NCBI GenBank assembly: GCA_016858145.1
Contig: JAEHOE010000070.1
Location: 248,001 to 312,000 of the forward strand
Length of the DNA stretch: 64,000 bases
Source of the DNA: Edaphochlamys debaryana
Taxonomy: Eukaryota > Chlorophyta > Chlorophyceae > Chlamydomonadales
Reading direction: 5' to 3'
A model generated the notes under the pieces. It saw only the letters and a program-made list of their open reading frames with translations. It did not search any database and was not told where the DNA came from. The stretch's first letter is position 1; every line of letters starts with the position of its first letter. The position numbers and the translations under genes are program-made. This document shows, in pieces, positions 13,001 through 24,200 of the stretch.

Positions 13001-13273
13001 GGTAGCAGCGGCGGCGAGGCCGCGGGTGCGGAGCGGGCCGGGGCGGCGGACGGGCGGCGGGAGGCGACGATGGCGGAAGCGGGCATGAGCACGGCTGGTG
13101 CTGACGGGAGTGATGGAGGGGCGGAGGCGGGGGTAGCGCCCCTGACGGCGGCGCAGCGGCTGGAGGCGTGTCTGCGCTGGGCTCAGGTCACGGCGGCGGA
13201 GGAGGCGGAGGGGGAGGAGGCGTGGGCGGCGTGGGAGGACGCCGAGTGGCTGGGATTGCTGGAGAGGTACTAG
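10036..13273 (+). CDS. CobW/COG0523-family metal-chaperone GTPase
   Basis: Member of the G3E P-loop GTPases that deliver metal (zinc in ZNG1-type proteins, cobalt in CobW). Exons: 10036-11346, 11550-12236, 12494-13273, all phase 0, about 925 aa. Walker A GFLGAGKTT is at residues 77-85, then VNDLASLNVDSQLL (switch region), the family metal-binding motif C-V-C-C at 185-188 (NGCVCCNLRGEL), EATGVGEP (Walker B region), VVDVSSLL and the base-recognition NKCDRL. The C-terminal CobW_C domain starts in exon 2 (GIGTLVYRSRRPFHPQRL; LRAKGLFWVASLP) and ends in exon 3 (GDRRCGLVFIG). The family is usually 320-450 aa; the surplus is Ala/Gly/Glu-rich insertion between the GTPase and C-terminal domains and inside the latter. 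Which metal and client it serves cannot be read from the sequence. Confidence 0.88.
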
Positions 13274-13732
13274 CGGTTGGGGGAAGGGGTTCGCTTCACA
13301 AATCCAGGACCCGGGCATTGCGTGCCTGCGCATGATGCGTCGGCCATCAGAGTGAGGTCGAAGCGGTATGGTGCGAGGTCTTGTTCCTTGTCCTCGGGGG
13401 CGGGGATGGTGTCAGACATGTTATGGGCGGGAACCGGGGCGCAGGGGCAGACCTGCCAACCCTTTTCAAGGATGGATGGTCGCATGTCAAAAGTTACGAA
13501 CGGAATTGGGAAGCGCTCGTGAACGTGCGAAATCGCCGGAGTGCCTCTCCATGCATTTTGGAGGTCCACGCGGCGAACAGGCAGGCAGTCGACCGCATTC
13601 ATAGTGCAAGAGCACTGCACTCTCACTTGCTGGAAGTGGCTTCACGGTATGGCTTCACAGGCCGGCTCAGCCTAGAACCATCGCAGCGCATTCCCACCCG
13701 GCTGCGACCCAGTTCGCACCAGCATTGCTAGA
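13274..13732. other. intergenic: CobW-gene 3' UTR and Toc64-like gene promoter
   Basis: About 460 bp between two genes on the same strand. No exon, TGTAA signal or repeat recognised. Confidence 0.5.
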
Positions 13733-16700
13733 ATGACCACCACGCACTCATCAGCATCCCATTCGGGATCGCCTGCCCATAGCTCAGGCGCTGGGACGCA
13801 CCATGATCGCGAGGCGGCTCACGCCCTCGCCGCGAAAGCAGCCTCGGAGCAGAGTGAGGGTGCTGCAGAGGCACCTGACCGCAAGGATGGTCAGGAGGGA
13901 ACGGCCTCCGAGGAGCCAGAGGCCACACCAGAGGTGACGCCGGACCTGGCCCCTGTGGAGCCCACGCTGCATACCCCCGCCCCCGCCTCCTCGGCTTCTA
14001 GCTCCCGGGGATCTGCGCCGAGCAGCAGCGGCACCAGCGGCACCAGCAGCAGCAGCGGTGGTAGCATTCTCCCGCTGGCGCTGGCGGCAGTGGCAGTCAT
14101 CGGCGGGATTGCGTTCGCGCTCATGCGTCGCCGCGGCGGCGCCAGCGGCAGTGCCAGCGGCAGCGGCCCCGCCGCCGCCACCAAGCGCTCCGCCAAGGCG
14201 CCTCGCAAGGCTGGTGCTAACGCGGGTGCCGCCACCGGGGCCGCCGCTGCAGAGCCGGCGCCGCCACCCGAGCCGGAGCCGGAGCCCATTGAGCCCGACA
14301 CCCTAGACATCCTCGTCTGCGCGGTGCCCGACGGCGCCGCCAGCCCTGCCGCCGCCGCCGCCGGCTCCCTGCCGTTGCCCCTGGCAGGCGTCACCATTGT
14401 TGTCTCGGAAGACATTGATGTCGCCGGCACGCCGACGACGCTGGGCGTGCCGGGCGCACCGCCGCTGGCGGAGGCGGATGACGTCACAGCCAGCGCCGCT
14501 GCCGTAGTCAAGCTGGCGGCGGCGGGCGCGCTGGTGGTGGGCAAGTCGTCCATGCAGCCGCTGGGGATGGATACGGTGGGCGCCAACTACGGCAATCCGT
14601 ACAACAAGGCGCACGTGGCCGGCGGCGGGCACACGGGTGCGTGGGGATACGGTACGGGACGGTTAGTGGATGCGCACCCCAACCAACCGGATGTCGTAGC
14701 TGCTCTGGGATGCCAGACTGTTGAGCAGTGCACGTGCGCGAGTGGCAGCCCGTAGGAGGGCGCCCTCGGTAAACCGTTGTCGCACCGCTATCTACGCATG
14801 CCCCGCCACCCCGTCCCCCGCCACACCACCGCCGCCTCCGCCCCGCAGGCAGCGCCGCCGCCGTGGCGACGGGCCTGTCTCGCGCGGCGCTTTGCTCCGA
14901 CCTGCTCGGCTCCTCGCGCCTGCCCGCCGCCTGCTGCGGCCTCTACTGCTACACCTCCACGCCGGGAGCCCTGGGGCACGCCAACGCCGCCGCCGCCTCC
15001 GCGGCCGCCGCCGCGACGGCGGCCGCCGCCAGCGCCGCCGCTGCCTCGGCGGCGGCCACGGGCGCCGCCGCCGTGGGCCCCGCTGCGCCCGAGGCGCACC
15101 TGGGCTCCCTGGCCGTCATGGCCTCTGACCCGGGGGTCATGATGAAGGTCGCACAGGCGCTGGGGGCACCGGGTGAGGCCGTGGTGGGCTGTGGGGTGGG
15201 GTCGGGTGGAGTGGGGTCGGGTGGTGGGGATTGGAATGGCGTGGTCAGTGTGTGGCAAGTCAGTGCCGGGCTCAGCGCTGAACCCGGGTGGGGCTCTGTG
15301 ACTGCGGGGAAGCCTGAGGCGGGGCAGCTGGAATGGCTCGTCTCCGGTCCGTCTTCCACCTTTGCCCTCCGTTTCCTCTCTGCTCTCCCCCTCACCTGCC
15401 CCTCCCTCTTCCGTCTCTCCCCTCTTCCTACCCCCTCCCTGCCTGCCCTCAAGGCCCCCCACAGCGTTGACCACCACCAACCATCCTCCCCTCCCCACCC
15501 CACCCTGTGCTTTCCCCCAGGCTCCTACAACTTGCGCGGCGAGCTGGTCCGCTTCGTTGTGGCGGAGGACCTCTTTGCCGCCTGCGCCGTGGAGTACCAG
15601 CCCGCGGCGCTGGCCGTGAAGCGGGCCATCCTCAAGTGGGCGGGCAGCGAGCAGGCGGGCGCCGTACAGCTGTGCAGGTACGGCAGCACACGTGGGACGA
15701 GCGGGGGCTAGGGCGGGCGGGATGGGGGGAGAGGGAAGGGGAGGGGCTGTCGAGGCGCGGGGGTGCTGAGGGCTTGGGACACGTCAGGGGGCCGGGGGCG
15801 GCGACACGGGGCAGCGTGGAGGGCCTGGAGGCAAGCAGGGGGCGGCCTGTGGGCAACAGCAGGGTCCGGGGTGGGCTAGGGTCTGGGGACGGGGACGGGG
15901 GGGTCCGCAAAGAGGGCGCCCTGTGCCCAGCTTGCGGTCCAGCCCGCGGGTGCCAGTGCCGAACTCCACCCTTACAGCTGCGCCCGCCCGTATCTTCGCC
16001 GACGCGATCTTGCTCAACTTCAGCCACCCCTTCTTGCCCTGCAGGTTTCTGGCCGACAACTCGGGCGGCTGGAGCGGCATCGAGCCCGATCCCCTGCTCG
16101 CGGACATCGGGGGCCTCCCGCCCGGCCTCACCGCCTGGACCACCGCCGCCCGCGAGCTGGCGCTGGCGCACCTGCGCGCCCTGCTGCCGACCTCGGCAGC
16201 GGAGGCGGAGGCAGCGAAGGCGGTGGAGGAGAAGGAGGCTGGGGCAGAGGAGAGGGAGGAGGAGGCTGGGGCGGAGGACGACGGGGAGGAGGGGGCGAAG
16301 CCTGAGGCGGGGGCGGAGACAGGGGCGGGCAAGGAGGGGGCGGAAGCGGAGGGGCACGAGGGCAAGGAGGAGGGCACGAGCGCGGTCGCTGCCGCGGAGG
16401 AGCGCGCGGCCAACGGCGACGCTGCAAGTGCGGACGCGGCGCCCTCCGCCGCGGCTGCGGCTGCGGACGCCGACGCCTCCTCCGCTGCCGACGGCGCCTC
16501 CTTCTCCGCGCCCCGGCACCCTCGCCTCCCCGCCGCGCCGCCCGCCGCCCGCATCGAGGCCCTCCGCGAGGCCGCCCGCCAGCTGTACGACACGCTACGG
16601 CACACGGTCAAGCCGGACACAGTCATCGTGCTGCCTGTCGTACCGGCGGCGCCGCTCAAGCGCCGCAACGTCAGCGCCGCCGCCGGGGCGGCGTACGGGC

Positions 16701-19351
16701 CCGCGGGCCTCACGCCCGAGTCGGCGGCGTGGGAGGCCCTCAGCCACTGCTTCGCCGCCGTTCCGGCGCTGGCGCAGTGCCCTGTGGTGGTGGTGCCGCT
16801 GGGCACGGTGGCGGACGGGACGCCGCTGGCGGCGGCGCTCATGGGCTGCGCCAAGTTCGACGCGCGGCTGCTGGCGGTGGCGGCCAAGATGGGGCCGCTG
16901 ATGCAGGTGGGGGGTTGGGAGGGGGTTGGGGTTGGAGGGGAGGGGGAGGGGGCAGGGATAGGGTTGGGGGCCGGGGGAGCGGCGCGGGGCTTGGGGGTAG
17001 GGTCTGATGCAGGTGCGGGCGCACGGGATTTTAAGGGCTAGGGTTGAGGGTTTTGGCCCGTGAGGGTTGAGGATGGGGGGCTGAGACTGGCGGCGGGGGC
17101 GAAGACCGCCAAGAGAGGCTTGCCGGGTTGGGCGTGGGGCGCGGGCGGTGAGGGAAAGCTGAGCGTCAAGATGGTGTGGGAGGGAGCAGGACCGCGGGGC
17201 CGAGAGGGACCATCCGGGATCTCTAACCCGTGCCCCTGCCTTGTGACCCTGCCCTCGCAGGAGGCGTTCGAGGGCGTCAAGCAGGGCCTGGCGGACCATG
17301 TGCGCAAGCAGCAGGAGGCGGAGGCGGGGGGCGCAGCCGCGGGGGCCGCATCGGCCGCCGCCGCGGGCGCCGCGGCCGCGGCTGCGGGCGGGAAGGGCGC
17401 GGCTGCTGCCGCCGCCGCCGGTGGCAAGGGCGCCGCCGCGCTGGCGCCCGCCGCGCCGGCGGCTGCGGCGGCACCCGCGGCCCCGCCCGTGGACCCGCGC
17501 CGTGCCGAGCGGGCGGAGCGGTTCAAAGCCAAGGGCAACGAGTTCTTCAAGGTTCGTTCTTCCGTCGAACGCTGCACCTGACCTCCGTACCTCAACCGCC
17601 TCAACCGCTCGCTTACTAACCCACTGCACGTGACCGCAGGTGGGCCGCTTCGCCGAGGCGCTGACCGAGTACGGCCGCGCCATCAACGAGAACCCCGAGA
17701 ACCCCGTGTACTACAACAACAGGTGCGAGCAGCTGTCCCGCCGGGGCCTGGGTTTGTGCTTTCTACCCATCACAGTGAATGGCCTGTTTAATGTTCCCAG
17801 CTAGTAGCGCGAGCGGGTGCGGAGGCTGGGGCGCGTCGTTCCGCGGCGCCATCCGAGCCTCCTCGCGACCACTTGGCCGCAAGCCGATGCCTCTGCAGTC
17901 ACACGCTGTCCGCTCGCCTTCCACACACAGCGGCCGCACGCTGACGACCCACTTGGCCGCTCGTCTCCGCTCCGCCTCCGCCGCAGGGCCATGGCGTGCC
18001 TCAAGATCTTCCGCTTCGAGCAGGCCGAGGAGGACTGCAACCGGGCGCTGCGGTTCGACCTCAAGGAGGCGGACAAGGTGCGGTGGGGGGTGGGCGCGGC
18101 ATCAGGGGGCACTTGACGGCCAGGTCGGGCCCAGCTTGGACGGCTGGGAGAGGGGGGGGCCTGGGGGTGTGTGTGTGTGTGTTTGGGGGGGGGAGGATGT
18201 CAGGAGGGCGAGGGGTGGCGAGGTAGGAGCAGCAGCGGCCGCGACTCGGCTGCGAGGCTTGCTTGCCACAGCCAGCTGGGGCGGTCAGAGCAGAGGCCGC
18301 AATTGACCGGACGGGTGGATCACCTGACCGGTTTCACTGGCCAATCGCACGGCTCACCCGCCGCTTCCCACTGCCCTGTGCCCCCCCTGCGTCTTGTCTG
18401 TGTCCGCAGGCCAAGGCCCTGCTCCGGCGCGCCACCGCCCGCACTGCCCTCCAGAAGTACACAGAGGCGGAGAAGGACCTGCGCCAGGTGGGGGTGGGGG
18501 GGTGGGGGGGGGGGGGGGGGGGGGGTAGCCGTAGGGTAGAAGGGCCCGGGGGAAGAGGGGCCTGGGTGTCCGGGAAGAGGGGGCTGGGGGAGAGAGTAGG
18601 GTGGGGACGAGGTTGGGGTGCCGGGGACACAACAGCATGGAGCATGGGGCGTAAGCAGTGGGCAGTTGGGGGCGGAGGGAGGTGGCATACTGCAAACCTG
18701 CGGCACGCAAGGCGGGGTCTCCACGAAGCCACGGCTCCCGTTGGAAGCGATGAGGCGCCCTGCCCCTACCCCTCACCCTGTGCCCTCGCCCTGCACCCCT
18801 GCCCCCGCCTCCCCTCCAGGTCCTGGCGGTGGAGCCGAACAACCGCCAGGCGCGGGAGGACCTGCAGGTGTGTGTGGGGGGGGGGGGTGAGGGGGGCAGG
18901 GCTGGAAGGTGTGGGGCGCACACCCTCTGCCCGTACCTCCTTTCCCGTTAGTTGCACCTTTCGCGCTCATCCCCTCTGACACGTACCGCCTCCCCCTGTT
19001 GCCGTACTCGTGCTCGTGCTCGTACTGTTGCCGTACGTACAGCACCTGCAGCAGATGAAGACCGACATGGCGGCGGCGCAGCAGCGCATGGTGGCGGACT
19101 TCCAGCAGCAGCGGGCAATGGCGGCGGCGTCGGGCGCCGCCGGCGGCGCGTCGGCGGCGGCAGGCGGCGGCAGCGGGCGCGGCGCCGCCGGCGGGCTGCC
19201 CGGCATGGGCATGTTGCCGCCAGGGTTCGATCCCTCCCAGCTTCCGCCCGGTATGGACCCGCAGGCCCTGATGCAGATGCTGAGCCAGGGCGGTGGGGGC
19301 GACATGGCCGGGTTCGGGCCCATGTTTGGGGGCGGCGGCGGTGGGCGGTGA
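13733..19351 (+). CDS. TOC64: Toc64/OM64-like outer-membrane protein: TM anchor, amidase-homology domain, three TPRs
   Basis: Likely docking receptor for Hsp90/Hsp70-bound preproteins on the chloroplast (or mitochondrial) surface. Exons: 13733-14636, 14849-15172, 15521-15677, 16045-16906, 17261-17551, 17640-17722, 17987-18077, 18410-18487, 18820-18867, 19043-19351; about 1048 aa. One TM segment at residues 111-130 is followed by Arg-rich MRRR. The amidase-signature homology runs from about residue 190 (DILVCAVPDG) through exon 4. The catalytic Lys of amidases is replaced by Ser (VVSEDIDVAG) and the cis-Ser is lost (GGGHTGSAAAVA); the nucleophile position (LLGSSRLPA) still has Ser. Loss of the catalytic Lys and cis-Ser fits Toc64, a non-enzymatic relative. 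TPRs begin near residue 820 and keep carboxylate-clamp residues (KAKGNEFFK, YYNNRAMACLK, KALLRRATA). Oddities: Ala/Glu-rich inserts nearly double the plant length (about 590 aa), and a Gln/Met/Pro/Gly-rich tail of about 100 aa follows the TPRs. Plastid versus mitochondrial location is unresolved. Confidence 0.85.
18489..18527. repeat. poly(G) tract in intron
   Basis: Nearly uninterrupted run of G on the coding strand at the 5' end of the intron after exon 8 of the Toc64-like gene. It could form a G-quadruplex in the pre-mRNA; no more can be said. Confidence 0.7.
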
Positions 19352-21245
19352 GGGGCCGGGGCGCTGGCGTCGGGGGCGCAGCCGGGTGGGGAATTGGGGT
19401 CTTGATGAGGCGTGTGGGGGCAGGAGGGCGGTTACGGGCAGCGTCGGAAGCTCAGGAGCCTGGGGGCTAGGAAGTCGGATGGTATGAGGATTGCACGGAG
19501 CGGGCAGGGCAGGTAGCGTCAGCACGGTTCTTGCGAAATATTGGTGTGGAGTTGGGTTGAATGAATTGGGTTGGGCGGTGGCCACTGGAGGGAGCCCCTG
19601 GCGTGGTAGGATCCCAGGCTAGATGACGGGAGGGATGGGGAGCCGGGCCAGGTCCAGTCCAGGGGGGCGTGCTCGGCTCAGATTAGGGATGGACATTCCG
19701 CGCTCCGCTCTTGTGACGAAGTTGCAACCGTTGCATTGTCGGGGCAGACTTACACGTGCAAGAGAAGCGTGTACCGAGGTTCACCCCTGTCACCACCTGG
19801 CACATCATACCCCTGATGATACCGCACTTTTGGCCGCTGCTCAGTTTACCGGCACCCGACTGAAAGCCTCTCGGAAGGAAACCTGTGTGGGCGCTCAGAC
19901 TCAAGCCAGCCAGCCCCCGAACCTGGGCAATCCAGCTGTGCCGGGCTGGGCGTCACCTTCAATCGGAAGCCCCTCAAGGTTGCCCCCTCAGCCTGGCATA
20001 CAGGTCGTCTCTACAGATAACCGGGGCTCATGAAACGCCCTTTAGCCCTCGTCACTTGCATGCTGAAGCTCTACGCATCGAAAGCTCTACGCTCACGCCG
20101 GTCGCAAAGGGCAATCGAGCAGCCAACAGAAATGCTCAGAGGGGCTCGTCGTACGCCCCCTACACCACTTTGCTGGCCTTGCTTATCACGTACCGTAACC
20201 TCGTCCCCGTTTCCCATTTGTCCCACACCACCTGCAGGCACACGACACACCAGCCGTGACGTGAGTCTGCAGATTAGGAGCTCCTTCTCCGGGGGAACAA
20301 TGAAACCCAACATAAGCAGTGAAGTTGCCCTTTCCCGTGGTCCCCCTCCGCAGGCCCCACGTGCGCCGTGACTACCCGAGACTAAACCGCCGCAGCGTGC
20401 AGCGCGGCAATTGGGGCCCTGCCCAGTAGGACGGGAAGAGGTCAGATTAACCCCCAAGGCAAGATACATCTCCTGGCATCATGATCATTCGCACAGAATA
20501 TCATTGGCACAGAAGCCCTCCAGCTTTCGGGGACTTCAACCTCACTCTACTCAGCATCTCGTCCCGCAGAACACGCAGGGCGGAGAGGTGTATTGACCCC
20601 CTACCGTTCAACACGGCGCAGCGTAATGCCGAACTCCGCACACAGCCGGGTGCGGCCAACATGTGTTACGCCCATCATCATCGCCCGCCTCTTTGCCAGC
20701 ATGTGGGCAGTACCGATCAGGGGGGCACCAATGCCCTCAACCGGCGGGCACCCAAAACAGCGTAGACACAGCAAGCCGCAAAACCGCCGCCGAAAGACAC
20801 TTGGCGGGTGGATGGGAGAATAGTGCTCAATCTTGAACGCGCGCTTGGTTTATTGCTGGGCGCAGGCGACCCTGCGCAAGCGCACAACCCACTGGACCAA
20901 AACTGCATTCCTCAAAAGTGGCAGCGGGTCTCACACCCGCCCATGCCGCAATCCATCAACACAGGCGCACGATATGCATGAGGCCTTTCCATGCCGGATG
21001 CATGGTACGGCAGATATCGGTACGGCAGATGATAGCTGCCCTTGAGGAAACATAGTCACCAAAAACATGATTCGAGCAGAACCTCGCTTACTTGATCCCC
21101 ATCACTAGCTGTTCTTCTCCTCCCTGGTACACCCCGCCACACTGCCATTGCAAACGTACTTAGCGTACACGCACGCAAACGCGCCTAGACCTTCAACTAG
21201 CATCATTCGAGAGAATCACAGGCCTTTGCGTTGTGTGCGTGCGTT
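19352..21245. other. convergent intergenic region between Toc64-like gene and cyclase 2
   Basis: About 1.9 kb between the 3' ends of two convergent genes, so mainly 3' UTR. A TTACA at 19750-19754 is TGTAA on the minus strand and could end the cyclase 2 transcript, which would make a 1.5-kb 3' UTR. A 17-nt hairpin at 20924-20940 resembles a tRNA T-arm but is isolated. No exon recognised. Confidence 0.45.
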
Positions 21246-24200
21246 TCACGGCAACTTATTGGCCCCCATGGCGCCTGCAAGCGCTGGCGTTAACACGCGC
21301 GGGGAGGCCAGGGCCGCGGAGGCGGTAGGAGCCGTGGCATCCGGCAGCGCCCACAGGTACGTCTCCATGTGTCCCTTGCCCTTGACCTCGAGGCCCCCCG
21401 TGGGCGCCCAGCCGGCATCCCGAACGGACAGCAGAGCGTACTGCGGTGGGGATCGAGGGAAAGATCAATATATGGGGGATGCAAACGGAAAGGCCTGGGG
21501 TTTGCAAGGGACGCCAAGCCGCTCACCGTGTCGCTGCTGACGTGCACGCAGCCGGGCTTGGAGGTGCTCTCCATGCGGCTGGCGGTGTTGATGGTGTCGC
21601 CGAAGAGGCAGAAGCGGGGCATGCGGGTGCCCACAACCCCGCTGACCACGGGGCCGGAGTGGATGCCCACGCGGATCTTGACGGCCTCTCCCGTGGTGGG
21701 CATCCGCACACTGCTGGCAGAGCGGAGCATGGCCTGCAGAGGGGTCCGGGAGCCTAGTTAGGTCGGATTGCTGTGGGGATAGGTCATGCAGGGGCCTAGT
21801 CCGAGGCCTTGCAGAGGTGCCCCCTGCCCTACGCATGCTCACCCGCGCATAGGCAAACACCCGGTCCGCCTGCTGTGGGTCCGCCCCCGCCTCCTGAACG
21901 GCGGCCATGCCGTCGGCGTCCTCGGTGATCAGCCCGCCAGCCACCATGTAGCAGTCGCCGATGGTCTCCACCTGAAAGCCAGTGCGCAGAACGTCAGATG
22001 CGGATAGCCGGCCTTGCGGTGTCAGTCCTGCAGTTCTCATCACCCGCCCACCTTGTACACGCCGTACGCATCGAGCATTGCGTCGAAGCGCACAAAGAGG
22101 TCGTTGAGAAACTGCATCACCACCGTCGGGGGCAGCTGCTTGCACATGGGCGTGAAGCCTGAGGGGACATGCAGGGGCCAGGGGCTCAGGGCTAGGGCAA
22201 AAGGCAAGGGCTAGAATCCCCAGCGAGTGCAGTGACGAGAGAGCTTTGCGTTGCGGCCTCCGGTCCCACACCCACCCTGGATGTCAGCGAAGAGCACCGT
22301 CACCTGCAGTCGAAGGGGCATTGGGAGACGGATGCTTTAAGGACGGGAAGATCACAGCCGCTATACAAGAGGGTGGCCACACGTTCCAAGCCCCAGGCCC
22401 ACCTCCGGGTGCCACGTGGCGAGCTCCGTACAGTCCCGAACGTGGGGCCGCCAGGTGAGGTGGGCGGTGGCGGGGCACAGGTGATGGTACGCTGCACAGG
22501 GCGCGGTGGCAGAGGCCCCGGGAGAGGCAGCGGCAGCAATGGGACCCAACTCGGCTGAGGTGGGCTGAGGGGCCGGCGGCTCGGGCTGTGCGGGGCTGAA
22601 GGCTTCCTCCGTCATGTACGCGAGCACGTGGCGAGGGAAGATCTGCTCCAGCAGCCGGTGCTCAGCCTCCGACACCTGCAGTGTAGTGCCCATGCCTTAC
22701 GTAAGGGGCACCTCGGCAGCAGCGCACAAACCCGAGCCCGCCACGCGCCTGCACCCTTCGCCCCCCACCACGCCCCCACCTGCGCGATGTGCCTCTCCGC
22801 CTCCACCTTGGCCGTCACGTCCTTCTGCACCACCACAAGGTACCGAGCGCCGCTGCCGGGGTCCTCCACCGCACTCGCGCGCACCTCGTGCCACGCCAGG
22901 CCCGACGCTGTCCCTGCCCCCGCCGATGACCGCTCCTCATCTTCAGCCTGATCGACGTCTGCAGCGACTTCTGGTGTCACGCCCTCCGCCGCTCCTCGCT
23001 CAGCTGCCTTGCTCTGCGGTGGAGGCATCGACGCCCGCAGGGGACCGCCGCTACTGTCCTCGTCAAAGCCCTCCCCAAGCTCCTCGCGCTGTGAGGCGAG
23101 GCGCAGGAAGGTGGGCGGCCGCCGCAGTCCTGCCCCTGCCCCTGCCGTGGTGGCGGCCCCCGCATCTGCGACAGAAGCAGCGGCGGCGGTGGCCGTCGTG
23201 TTCATGTGGGCCGTTGAGCTCGGCTGTTGACCGTTGGCGGTTGAGGCCTCGTCAGCCCACGTGATGGAGTTCTGGCGGCGCGTGGGCGGTCGGTTGGCGG
23301 TTACGAAGTCCTTTCGCCGCATCACGCCCAGGTCAGCGTCAGAGTCACTGTCGCTTGCCGCGCCGGTTCGGTTGCTGCTCTTGCCGACACTGCCAGCCGC
23401 CATCGGCCACACGGCCCTGATTGCGGCGTTGCCGACTTGGGACATTCCCGTTATGCTGTCGCCGCCGGCCTGGCCGGCCGTCAGGAACGCCTTGGCATCG
23501 ACGCAGGACCGCGACTTGCGCATGAACGGCGTCGGGGCTTGGGATGGAGCCGAGGACGCGAGGAGGGCTCGCGCATTGGCCGAGGTGGGTCCGTCAGGCG
23601 CCGTGAGGTCTGATGCGGTCGAGGCGTGGGCCAACGCGGGGGTGCACGTGCCTTGTATGTACGCCGCGAGGAGGCCCGCACCCGGACCGATGCCGGAGCA
23701 GTTGGCGCTAATGCTACGGCCGCCCTCTGAGCCGGGCCTGAGGCCATCCGCGAAGGCCGAGCGTATCATCGACTCTTGGGTGTTGCGAGATGAACAGGCG
23801 CCGACTGAGACCACGCTCGCCACGTCCACGGATGCACGACTGCGCAGACCGGAAGGGGCTCGGCCGTAGGAAGTCGCGCTGGTGCCGGCGGCGGCGGAGC
23901 CACGTGGCCCGCGCGGCGCCGTACGCAGGGACGTCGCAAACGTCATTACCCGCGGCCCGGAGCTGACCGATCCCCCCGACGGCAGCTGCATGCCGGTACC
24001 GGTGGCGGTTGCTGGCCGCATGCCAGTCGCACTGTTCGGGGCAGTGCTGTACGGCAGCGAAGGCGCCAGGCTGGGAGCTGGTACGGCGGCGCCGCCGGCG
24101 GCTGCCGCAGCGATGGGCATGGGCGCGGTGACGAGGAGGCCGCCCGTGAATGACGCAGCGGCCACGTCAGACGGCAACGGCTTCAGTTGGTCGGTGTGTA

